Source: Syncephalastrum monosporum B8922 (lineage: Eukaryota; Mucoromycota; Mucoromycetes; Mucorales; Syncephalastraceae). From it: a stretch of 64,000 nt of DNA. The translations under genes and the position numbers were made by a program. The DNA lies in contig JNEN01000873.1 of the NCBI GenBank assembly GCA_000697355.1, forward strand, positions 49,757-113,756, given 5' to 3'. A model generated the notes under the pieces. That model saw only the letters and a list, made by a program, of their open reading frames with translations, did no database searches and had not been told where the DNA came from. Shown in pieces: positions 11,475-21,644 of the stretch. How positions within the stretch are numbered: position 1 is the stretch's first letter; every line of letters begins with the position of its first letter.

Positions 11475-13108
11475 CGCTTACTCAGGAAAACGAGAGTAGG
11501 GGGGGAGAGACGGGAGAGAAGAGAAAATCACAGGCTCAATCCGCGTGAACCTTGGTATATATGCTTATAATTCACTCGCACCTAATTTGGAAAATGACTT
11601 TTTACATACACACCTTTTTTGCCTGACCAGTTGCATTTATCTGGTGATTCATTCCATTCTTCTCGTATCTATTGACATGTATGATCCTTAATACGTGGAC
11701 AAACATTATCTCTGCTACCCTGCTCGACAGGACCTGTTAATAATGTGGAGACACATCTACGTGTGGCACAAAATCCCTTGCCTCAATCATTTATAGGCGT
11801 AGTACCTTGGAGCAGTGCATACTTTTTGCAGGCGAAGTCTCGTGGTCCCTGACCCATTGATGAATATAAAGGATGGAGCGCTGGAGGAGGGGGTAATTTA
11901 CAGTTATTGCTAATAGTAAAGCGTGGAGCGCATCTTCTCTTTGTCGCTTTGTTATGGTCTTGGCAAAAGCTGAAGCCAGGCGAGCTGCTTTTTGGCAGAT
12001 CCAGAGCACACAGTAAAAAAAAAAAAAAAAAAAAAAAGCAAGTGTCGGACAGCATCTTTCAGTGACTCGACAAAGAGACCATTGTGGCGTTCGAGCGCGG
12101 CGTTCTCATCGACCTACCAAGGCATACACACATCGCTGGTTTGGCTGGAAGTCTCAACAAGGTGCAGAAACGCGGGAAGTAGCATGGATTATTGGAGCTC
12201 GTAACCGCCCCAGTTGGAAACCTCATTGCATGGTGTATTGTGTGCAAGGAGTTCAACAGAATATGGCAACGCGGCGTCAATGCAACATTCGACCCGCGGT
12301 TGTCCAGTCACTGACCAAGGGCTGCAGATCAATCTAGCTCTAGCGACCCTCACGAGATCCACAGGAAGAAAAGGTAGAAGAGGAAAAGTAGGAAGGAAAA
12401 AAGGAGTAAGGAAGGGAAGAAGAGGAAGAAGAGGTTGACTTGGACTATGTGCAAGAAGAAGATTTGTTCACCATTACAAACATTAAGATGAAAGAACAAG
12501 TGTTGCGTGGCATAAAATATAACATCAGGACAGATACACCTCCTCCTCGCTTGATTCCATCTTACAGAACATAACTATATACCCATCTACAAGGCCTGTA
12601 GCTCACCCTCATGAGCACCCTTATCCAGATATCGGTCTTGGTTACTATACTCTGTTATAATCACGTATTTCAAGCATCAATGTTTTGATAGCAGTTGCTG
12701 AAGCGTCATACACCAGACGACTGTCCTGTTCCAAGGTTTAAATTGAACTAGGTATACAGTTTGACTCATTACACCTAGATTCCTTTTTTCGTTCTTTTCT
12801 CTGTTGACAGGACCAGTGCAGTTTTTGGCGGGCCAGTACACCTGTGGAGAACCATACTTTGTACGAAGAGGCGAGGCAAGGGTGAATGTGTTGATATGCT
12901 ATACGTTAAGATCTGCTCTCACATCTGTTCACACCCCGTCTGGCTGAAAAGGACTGGACTTTTTTACTCGACGCGCATACGTACCTGTCTTTCTTTCCAC
13001 TATTTCCCTTCCATAGCCTTACCTCGTGACGCAACCCGCTACACTTTACCACTATTAGCCCTCAGGCGATTACAATATTTCATTTGCATCACCAATCGGA
13101 CGACTCAA
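11475..13108. other. Gene-poor stretch with an A-run and a possible transposase scrap
   Basis: No gene model could be supported here. It contains a 23-base A-run (12015-12037). Just after it, at about 12060-12350 (+), is a frame-broken reading (ETIVAFERGVLIDLPR, then GLAGS) that vaguely recalls the helix-turn-helix start of Tc1-type transposases. The reading has several stops and no catalytic motif, so it is at best a scrap. The 12350-12440 part is purine-rich (GAAGAGG-like). The last 200 bp are pyrimidine-rich and probably serve as leader or promoter for the small gene at 13109. Confidence 0.3.
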
Positions 13109-13489
13109 ATGTCTGAAGATGAAGACGATTCCTCTGATCCCGCCCCTGCAGGTATACTTGTTGATAACATGCAGCGTCTCTAGTTTTTACTGATTACCAT
13201 TTGTACATGTACCAGCCAAGCAGGTTTGGCTACCATATGCACAACGCAAGTCACCTGCGTTGCCGCTTGTGCAAGCCAAGAAAATCAAGAAAATAATGGT
13301 GCGTGTATCGAGGCGGATTCGTCTAATCTACCTTAGTTGCTTACCGTTGTCATGTCTATGCAGGCAGCCACCGCACTTGACACGGACATAGAAAAGCTGC
13401 AGCTACATAGGGTAAACCATTTTGACGAGGAAAGCTTGCTTCTCAGAGGATCTGTCGGGCCTGTGAAAGACCTGCAGGGGATTGCATGA
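13109..13489 (+). CDS. Small histone-fold-like gene, probably truncated
   Basis: Three phase-compatible exons: 13109-13151, 13216-13298 and 13364-13489, giving about 83 residues. The N-terminus is acidic (MSEDEDDSSDP). LPLVQAKKIKKIM followed by DTDIEKL resembles the first helix of NF-YC/Dpb3/CHRAC-type histone folds (pattern LP.ARVKKIMK.DPDI). The rest of a histone fold is missing. The reading ends with an unrelated tail directly against a tandem repeat (13498 onward). I read it as a gene whose 3' part was lost or replaced. Alternatively it is a chance spliced frame. The family call is tentative. Confidence 0.35.
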
Positions 13490-13497
13490 ACACGAAC

Positions 13498-13757
13498 GTA
13501 GCGGAGGGTGTGGAAGCCCTGCGCCTGAAGCCGGAGCAGCATAGAATGACTCTCATCGACATTTCCGAAGGACGTGGCGGAGGGTGTGGATACCCTGCGC
13601 TTGGAGCCGGAACAAACATCCATGGACATTTCTGAAGGGCGTGGCGGAGGGTGTGGATGCCCTGCGTCTGGAGCCGAAACAACATAAAATGACGAAGATG
13701 GCTATATCTGAAGGACAGGGCGGGGGGTGTGGACGCCCTGCGCCTGGAGCCCCTTGT
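13498..13757. repeat. Minisatellite, 67-76 bp units, about 3.5 copies
   Basis: Units begin with GCGGAGGGTGTGG at 13501, 13577, 13644 and 13720. Spacings are 76, 67 and 76 bp. Each unit carries a shared core (GCGGAGGGTGTGGA..CCCTGCG) and a second core (ACATTTC.GAAGG). Because 76 and 67 are not multiples of three, no reading frame runs through the array, so it is not a protein repeat now. Confidence 0.85.
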
Positions 13758-13809
13758 TTTAACGTCACATCTTGAGGAATAAATATTAAAGAGTCGATGT
13801 TGAAATCGA

Positions 13810-14166
13810 ATGGCTTCATTCAATTTAAATACTTCATCCAACCCATGTTCAAAACAACCGCGAATAACAGCCAACGAAGCCAGCGCAACGGCAACGCCGC
13901 CGTCAAGCGCGACTCGGCCGACAAGACACAAGGACAACGCCGCCGCCAAGCACGTCTCTCCCCACAAGGCACAAGGGGATAACAAGCATCTCGGGCACTG
14001 GAGTGCCCATCCCACGGACCTGTGCATGGTCCACAATAGGGCAGACCACGCGAACAAGAACTGCAGCGCGTTGTGCTGTTACAGTTACACCGTCAAGGAT
14101 TGCTTATTTCTCTCTTCCCCTTCCCCTTTTTTCTTTTTCATTTTAATTTTCTTCCTTGGTGAATAA
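13810..14166 (+). other. Short open frame with a gag-like Cys/His cluster
   Basis: A 118-codon open frame with a Thr/Ala/Lys-rich first half and the cluster CMVHNRADHANKNC near residue 72. The Cys-x2-His...His-x4-Cys order is like the zinc knuckle variant in some Ty3/gypsy Gag proteins. No pol, LTR or primer-binding site is visible nearby. It could be a retroelement remnant or a chance frame beside the minisatellite. Confidence 0.2.
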
Positions 14167-15251
14167 AAGGCTTCCAATCTATATCAGGATACGGAACACA
14201 ATGTGCGGTAGATTGATACTACAGCCCGTAATCAGTGCAAACATCAAGAGTATAGACCGAAGACCATGGATTAGAGCCTTTCAAAAGGTGCATTCATCTT
14301 AAACGAGTTGACAAATCAGTCGCTTCCAAATAGAGGCGAACTACCCCTGAGTGACGAGAATCTGTAACCAGAGAAGTGTAAACGTCGATGTTTGCAAGAC
14401 TGACGACAATTGCCGAACATTTCTCTCACGGCTACATGTGCATACATATCGTGATTCTAAGGTCACCCTTTGTGCTTCAAGTTATTCTTTAGATATTCCT
14501 TGGCTCAACCTACTAAAATAAACGGAAAGCTACAAGTTTCAACTGAGAACTCATAAAATCTGCTATTAGCCACCAAAGCTCATGCGTGACCGAAGTTTTC
14601 CCTATTCGTGAACAGACGATCGAAAAATCCAGCCCCTAAATCTTCTGTTCACACCGAGTCAAGAGGGATGTAACCTTGTTGAACGATCGCTAACAAACTT
14701 GACCCTTGCATGATCACAAGCCTTGTTTTTTATTCATTGTTATATACCAAATATACCAATCTATCACTCAGAATGTGGACATGCTATGATTTATTTTATC
14801 GACGACACCTAAAACAATGTATCTCTGTTGAAAGCTTGGACAATGTGATATGGACATGCTTATACACAGGGGACACATTATCTAGAAGGAACAAGAAGTT
14901 AACTTCATTGGAGCAGTACACATACGTCATCATTGAAGACACACGAAGGATATACTATTGGTAATGCCCAAATGCATTGTATTCCAGTGTGAAACAGGGC
15001 CTTCAGCTTTAGGTATGCAAGCGGTTAACATATGTCCAAAGGTGCGGGTCTAGAGCGTGTGGTTTACTTTCATTATTTTCGGAGAGCATAGAACCAGTAC
15101 TTCCCTTCCTGGTATCTTGTCGTCAGTGAATATATTCTTATTCAAGCCCGGGACGCATCCGGCGCCCACGTTTCTCATATACATATAGGCTTTTCACTTC
15201 AAGCCTACACATCTCACTTCTTTTCAATGTTTCATATACCCATCTACATAA
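14167..15251. other. Intergenic, no gene seen
   Basis: AT-rich sequence with stops in all frames and no recognisable protein motif. The final 100 bp before 15252 contain a pyrimidine-rich leader that may belong to the small spliced gene that follows. Confidence 0.5.
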
Positions 15252-15627
15252 ATGACTACAAGGGTAAGCTCTGCAGTGTCCGTTCTACTTTACTAGTACG
15301 ATTGACACTTTTTTGTCTCCTTTAGAGACCACTTAACATTTCGTTCAGCGTATTATTTGTGGAGGTCTACATTCCCTGTTTGGCTTTCGCTAAACGTTCA
15401 GGTAAGATTTTTTGTTCAACTCCGATGAAAGCGGATCTAACAGGTTCTATTCTATATGTAGCAGTTACAAGATCTTTGAACGCGCAGTTCGTCAGTACTT
15501 GTATTGCGTGGGATAAGGTGGGTTTACTTTCGAAAGAGTTCAGTTCATATCAATGGCATCGTCTTTGACGTCTTTCCTTTATTTACAGTCTGCTCTAGTA
15601 TTTTTCTTCGGTTTCGTCGGCGTCTAA
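15252..15627 (+). CDS. Possible 60-residue hydrophobic microprotein in four short exons
   Basis: Exons 15252-15263 (ATG plus three codons), 15326-15401, 15462-15517 and 15589-15627. All three introns (62, 60 and 71 nt) have GTAAG or GTGGG donors and TTTAG, TGTAG or ACAG acceptors, and the phases agree, which is unlikely by chance. The peptide starts MTTRRPLNISFSVLFVEVYI. It has a hydrophobic first half and ends in SALVFFFGFVGV, so one or two membrane segments are likely. I do not recognise the family. The first exon has only 12 coding bases, so the start is the weakest part of the model. Confidence 0.4.
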
Positions 15628-16120
15628 GTAGTTTATTGTCTATTAGCTCATCAAAAAGTTCAATAGAGTATAGTCACGCGACATCAAAGAAAAGCCAAAG
15701 TGTTCGATCGCCTTCATGTTGCAGCAGCTCACAAAGAACTACCGAGCAGATAAAAACTGTCTCTTGTTTGCTTATTAGTAAACACTTCACAAACATAGCG
15801 AATGGAAGCCATTCTAAATCTAGGAATATGAGATAGGAGCATGTCGTTGGCACATAAAATACTGATCAGTATATGAGTCAGCAAGGAAGTGGGGATAAGG
15901 TGTCAGAGAGAGGAGAGCACGAGAACATGGCGTAATTCATGAAATCGCGTCATCTCATTGGACGATCACGACCCCTTTCAAAAGTTTTAGCAATCATTTC
16001 TGATTGGCTGGTGTGCCGACGTGACAGAAGGCCGAATGCATTTTTCGTGCGAAAGCTTTTATATTTATGGCGTCTTTGCGTCTACAGCAATTTGCAAGAA
16101 CATTTACAAGCCAAACAAAA
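15628..16120. other. Intergenic, upstream region of MsrA
   Basis: No coding signal. A TTTTATATTTAT element about 75 bp before the MsrA ATG could act as its TATA region, followed by a CA-rich leader ending CCAAACAAAAATG. Confidence 0.4.
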
Positions 16121-17021
16121 ATGACTGAAACTGCGATCTTTGCGGCCGGCTGTTTCTGGTACTCAACCGAATAAACTCATGGGTCGATCATGACTAAACA
16201 TTGCATAGGGGTGTCGAGCACCTTTACAAGAAGCATTACGGCAAGGACGGAATCGTGACCAAGGTGGGTTATATCGGTGGCAAGACGGATAGCCCTACCT
16301 ACAAGCAGGTGCGTACAAACCATCTAGGATGGCGCTGAAGCCATTGAGTGTCCAGCTACTGATGTGCTGATATCCAGGTGTGCAATGGCGATACGAATCA
16401 TGCGGAGGCCCTTGAAGTCAAGTTCGAGCCCAGTAAGGTCTCATACGCCACCCTTGTCGAGTTCTTCTACAGAATGCATGGTATGTTGAAAGGATTAAGG
16501 TATGCACCTCCTCACTTAAAAGCATATGCCTGTCTATTATCTTAGATCCCACTACTGTGAATGCCCAGGTATGTTTCATAGTCTTTTCATTTCGAACGGC
16601 GTCATCTCACATGAAGATCACGAAAATTTATGCAGGGTCCTGACGTCGGCACCCAATACCGATCTGCTATCTTCTACACGACGCCCGAGCAAAAGAGCAT
16701 TGCCGAGAAGGTCACACAGGAGGTCCAGGAGAAGCACTTCCCAGGCCAGAAGATCGTGACCGAGATTATTCCCGCGGGCAAGTTCTACGACGCCGAGACA
16801 TATCATCAGGTAAGCAATTCCAAGAGCCGCTCTCTTTTCCTTTGCTTGGCTTTACCGTCAAGCGCTCATACTCACCTGGACTTCTCGCAGTTGTACTTGG
16901 AAAAGAACCCCGACGGTTATGCGGTACGTGACCTGCTACACAAGCCTCGTTTGTCACACGACTCACTAATGTTGAACGCCTTTCCTGCGATCAGTGTCCC
17001 ACCCACTATTTGCGTTGGTAG
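16121..17021 (+). CDS. MSRA: Peptide methionine sulfoxide reductase A
   Basis: Seven exons: 16121-16158, 16209-16308, 16378-16480, 16546-16568, 16636-16809, 16891-16923 and 16995-17021, giving 165 residues. It reduces methionine-S-sulfoxide in proteins and repairs oxidative damage. The catalytic GCFWG motif lies at residues 10-14 (Cys11). Other family motifs are [32 protein letters not shown] and [13 protein letters not shown]. The length is typical for a cytosolic MsrA without a targeting peptide. The split of GCFW|GVEH by the first intron is phase-perfect. Its stop lies 15 bp from the stop of the convergent SART3-like gene, so the two 3' UTRs must overlap. Confidence 0.95.
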
Positions 17022-17036
17022 TCCGCATCCATGCAT

Positions 17037-19970
17037 TTATTTTTTCAGAAACATCGCTCTAAAATCTGCATTACTTTTCTCTGACGTTGGCTCTTCTTTT
17101 GATTCCTTCTTGGTTTCTTCCTTGCTTTCCTCCTTGGGTTTATCCTTGGACTCTTCTTGATTCTGGGAAGGGACATTCTTTCGGACCGCCCTCGGGACCT
17201 GGAGACGTTTCCGTCCGTGGGTTCTGTTCCTCGGCGGTCGTGGGATTTGACTGTCATTGACTTGTGTGTCACCTTTGGGCTTCTTGGGCTTGGACTGTTC
17301 GTCGTCGACCGATGACTTCCGTCGTTTGACGCCGGCCACAGGCGCTGGTGCTTCTGTTGGCGGTGCTGTCTGTTCAACTTGCTCGGTCTGTCCGGCTGAG
17401 ACGTCCTGATCTGCCTCGTTGGAATGGTCTTCCTTTTGGCTGCGCTTCTTCTCCTGCTGTTTCTTTTTGTTCCTCAAGCGGTGCTGGGCTTTCTTTTTCT
17501 TTTCACTGATCTTTTGCTCTTCCGTTTGTTGTTGATGTTCCACTAGAAAAACTTGCTCTTTCTAATAGCCGTTGAGTATGGCATGTCGATCAAACCATAT
17601 CTGTACCTACCTGCCACTGCCTTGTCAGAACCTTCATCTTCTGCTTGATCGTAATCAGCGACGCCTCATAAGAGCTGATAGAGCCCATCTCGTGCTCCAC
17701 CGTCGACCAAAGGTCGAGTAGTTTTTGAGGCTCATCGAGCTTCTTTGAACAAGCAACCTTACAGAGCTTCAGGCAGTTTGAAACCTCGCCCACCGACCTA
17801 TCGCATGTGTAAGGACCACGATGTCCGAGCAATTCACTATTTGGCTTACCTCTCGAATTCAATATATTTACACCATGCCTCCGCACTCTGTCTATATTTC
17901 TGGACAGTCTCCTCCCAGATGTTTCGTGCCTTCTCCTCATCTCCCAGGAGTTTATGCTTCGAAACGTCGTCAGCAAGCTTTTACTTTGTCTCCCTTCGCG
18001 TATCGTCCTCCCTCCACATATGTCCAATACTTCACAAGCCGGTGCAAAGGATCACCAGTTTCCGGAAAAGCTACAAATTAAGTGAGTGGATAAATTTCTA
18101 GACGAGAATTAAAGAGGTTTTACCTTCATCGATGTACATAGACGCTTCCATAAAAACGAGACGCACTTCCTGTATATCGTCTTCCGTGACTAAAGTGATA
18201 CAGTTGTTTGAATTGGAAGTGCTGGTATATGAGAATAAACTCCCTTACCATTTTCCCAGTCAATATTTCGGCGCACAAAGTCGCATTTGGCATAGAGCAA
18301 GCTCACGAGATCTTCTAAACTCGCCAACAGGGTCTGATTTGAGAGCGCTTGATCAAAAACGCCTATGTCATAACATAAGATGCTGCAAGCTGCTTCCTGT
18401 CCCTAACTTACGAATGACCTGTTCGTCCGCACTTTCGTCGTTGTCTTTTCGTGATTCAAGCCATCGTGCCCGGTGGCCCCAAAGGATACCAGACCATGCA
18501 CAATTTCGCACTGCACGATGCGTTACGTTCTCCATGAAATGCGCGGTACGGCCCTTTTCAATCTGTAAAACCGAATATATGAGGGACGTGGTGAGTAAGG
18601 TAGAGCAGAACGTACCAAGAAAAGAATATAGTCATCCCACAGGTTGGTATCCGTACAATAGACCGCGACCGCTCTTTCATAAAGGGCTCGAATTTGAATG
18701 ACGCTGGTCTTTGACTTGAGGCTCTTCTCAAAGTCTATGTAATCATAATAATCTTGAACGGACGTTTCGGGCTTCGTCTACAAGGCAGGATATTGATATA
18801 AAGGTAAAATAAAATCCTAAGCTAGATCTTACCAGATTCAGTTCGTATAGATCCCTATCATTGGCAGCAGCCTTGGTCTTGCTCACGATTTTGTTTGCTT
18901 CCAGCATTAGATCCTCGTAGTGTTCATTATCTTGACTTGTGATAAACGTCGAATAGTCACTGAAAGTGTCCGCAACAGCTACCATAGCTCAGCATAAAAA
19001 TCAGTATTTGCAATTAAACTTACTCATATGAAGGGTGCCGAGTCGTTCGAGATATCGAGCCTTGATTCTGTCCACCTGTTCAGGACTTGGTGATTGCTAT
19101 GCATCATGTTGATCAACATAGACTACATTCCCCTTCTTTTTGTCTTACCTCGAGCAAACGTTTCTCGAACTCTATGTATGCGTTCCATATTATATGGCTC
19201 TAAGCGGCTTTGCTTCAGCGAAACTCAGAATGTGCCTGTATTCAAGACTCACCTCGGCAACATGGGAGCTTGTTGCAGCGACGGCTTTCAAGAGATCTTG
19301 GCGTGTACTTTCAGTGTCGGCCCCATTCTCGTGCAATGACAGGACATAGTCGACAAAGCTTTTCCAGATGGGTATTGCTACCATAGAAAAGGGTTATGAA
19401 AAAAAATTCAGGTAATTTGACCGACTTACAGAGGTAATCAGCCGAAGCTTCGTCGTACAATGCTCGTATCTTTTCGTCGTCGCCAGTCTTGATTGCATCG
19501 TTGATCCAGTTAAGCCACAAGTCTATAGAGGCATGAGTCTGGATGCAATGCGATAGCAATCTGACAGGATAGAGGCAGGATATAATCTATAATTTACCTT
19601 GCGTGAGAGGAAAAGTTTGGTGCATCCGTGCACGGGCAGCTTCGAGTTGATCGGGAATGTCTGCCTGTTCTAGAAGACCAATCAAATGGATGTGGAGATC
19701 GTAACGATCGTTGTTCTTTTGGAGCTATAGAAGCCAATGTCAGAGGACCTAGTCAGCTTATGGATAGAGAAGTAAAGAAAAGGACATTACTTCATCCATG
19801 GTTGCTGGAATTTGATCCAGCGCAAGAAGGGTGGATTGAGCTTGAGCTTCCTCAGAGGTGTCTTCCATGGCGTCGTCTTCTGCTTTGTCTACTGTCTCTT
19901 GGGTGAATTCCCAGTTGCTGGCAACGGGTGCTGCTGTTGTCGTCGTCTCTTCTTGACTCGGCTCGTCCAT
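17037..19970 (-). CDS. SART3/Prp24-type HAT-repeat protein lacking RRMs
   Basis: Fifteen exons on the minus strand: 19970-19791, 19724-19598, 19522-19430, 19377-19253, 19199-19149, 19096-19024, 18987-18833, 18777-18616, 18562-18412, 18362-18249, 18189-18124, 18070-17985, about 17935-17850, 17797-17607 and 17542-17037, giving about 721 residues. Half-a-TPR motifs run through residues 60-550, for example [36 protein letters not shown] and [10 protein letters not shown]. The C-terminus [12 protein letters not shown] is the Lsm2-8 binding tail of SART3/Prp24. It is preceded by [14 protein letters not shown], like the region before that tail in human SART3. SART3 recycles U6 and U4/U6 snRNP. The two RRMs expected between the HAT array and the tail are absent. 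The last exon runs unbroken from the HAT end through a Lys/Glu-rich linker to the tail. Confidence 0.85.
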
Positions 19971-20572
19971 GATCACGAAGAAAAGAATGCAGAACGCGTG
20001 TATCGAACTCAGATCGCATTTAGGTTATGTCTTCCATTTATATCACAAGCAGACCAGCGAGCAGGATATGTAGCGTATACCTTTTTTTTTTCTAACCAAT
20101 GACAGCAGAAGTAAGGACATGCTACATAACAGCACTACAGTTTGCGTAGGTAGTGTTATACTTAAGCTGTGCAATGAAGAGGAGGCTAGACTACTCAAAA
20201 CAGCCATAATAAGCAAGAGAAGACTTCAGCTCCCCAACCACCCCCCATACCGCACAAGAGCGGTGTCGCTAAAGAGATTCAGATCGGCTTGCGATAAACT
20301 GCTATATCCGAGTACAGCTGTAGCTGCTTCTGTAGCGGCAGCAGCTGCGGCTCCCATATGTATATGACCAGAAGAAAGGTAGTCTGTCAGTACGTATAGG
20401 TACGGGATTTTTGATTCCAAATTACCGGTATGCACACCGTGTCTGGATGCTGAATAATGGCTCAGCATGGCCTAAATGTTATCATATGGTCATTCCTCTA
20501 TATAAAAGCAATCTGGTACTACGTGTAATTGAGATAAGCAGAACTGGAACAGGACGGGTCTAAAATGCCCCC

Positions 20573-20603
<31 letters not shown>
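20573..20603. repeat. (GT)n microsatellite
   Basis: About fifteen uninterrupted GT units between the SART3-like and lactate permease genes. Confidence 0.95.
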
Positions 20604-21525
20604 GCGACAGCACGTTCCAAGTGACGGCGCGTGGCTATCTCTCACTTTACGAGCACTGAGATGCGGGGTAAACTAATAAAAGTGGGGTATGTACGTATGC
20701 ACTGTGGCACTAGCGCTCGTTCTGGATTTTCCACAACAGCCGATATTTTCACGACTTACTTTCCATTAGGTAAGCTTACTACACAGCCATACAGTTGAAA
20801 AGCATCAAGTGTTCCTCCTTGTCTGCCAACCAATAGGTTCACTGCGTCAACAATTCCTCTCATGTCATATCGATGTTTGACGTAAAGGTCTAATTATTGT
20901 GAGAGGACATGTTCAAGAGAAAACTTCCAGGAAAAGAATAGCTCATGTTTAGCGTCTTCCAGAGTAAACACTGGGTTAACTTAAACAACGATGTGGGTTT
21001 GACGGGATGTAGTACAGGGTTTCCCGCTTGCAGTGCTCTTTGATTTTCTAAAACAGGTGAGTGGGGAAGGCGCGTGACCACCGTGAGACGCTCCCGGAGA
21101 AAACCCCGTCTCGAGACACAATGTCCTTCTTTGCTATTGTACATGAGTGAGGTAAGACTCAATATGCAGCTATTGAAAAAGAAGCTTATTCGACTTGCTA
21201 TTTCCATATGCAGGGCAGAATTTTAGGCTATACAAACATCGTGGTATGATCCGCGTCGGTCTGCATTTTTGCAACCAAGAAAGAGAAAACAAAGCACGAA
21301 AGTGGATAAAAAGTCAAGATGGGAAATACAAGCCGGATCGTGAGAGAATTTCAGGGGCGCACAGCCCAAAAAGTAAAAAAGTGAAAACTGGGATGAACTT
21401 GATCCGCAACACGCGCGCACACACAAACAACAGATACACACACACGAATCTCATATTAATCCGGTGTTTTGCTCTGTGTCCTTGGGAATGCAGGTGTGCT
21501 AAACTTTTTTCTTGCACTGCAGGAC

Positions 21526-21534
21526 TATATAAAG
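21526..21534 (+). promoter_or_regulatory. TATA box of the lactate permease gene
   Basis: TATATAAAG lies 111 bp upstream of the ATG at 21645. A transcription start about 30 bp downstream would give a CT-rich leader of about 85 nt, a normal length for this genome. Confidence 0.5.
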
Positions 21535-21644
21535 ACCAGATCCGAATTCTGACTTTACATCTTGGCCTACCACCCCCCTTTTTATTTCGCCTGACTCTCT
21601 CTCCTCCTTCGTTTTTATTTTTCTCCACTCTTCTTCGCTCGTCC

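Larger units (their letters stand above)
19971..21644. other. Intergenic region with a GT microsatellite
   Basis: No gene could be supported. A (GT)n run of about 30 bp lies at 20573-20603. The right end holds a TATATAAAG box (21526-21534), about 110 bp before the lactate permease ATG, and a CT-rich leader. Confidence 0.5.

Noticed and set aside
12062..12350. Tc1-type helix-turn-helix at 12.06 kb
   Set aside because: Similarity is limited to about 20 residues with frame breaks. It does not match the Tc1 relic at 49 kb, so it was not called as an element.
13443..14057. 204-codon minus-strand frame over the minisatellite
   Set aside because: It crosses the tandem repeat and has no motif. It arises from the repeat's GC-rich units.
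20226..20468. 80-codon minus-strand frame with an alanine run
   Set aside because: No motif, no splice partners and no promoter. Probably chance.
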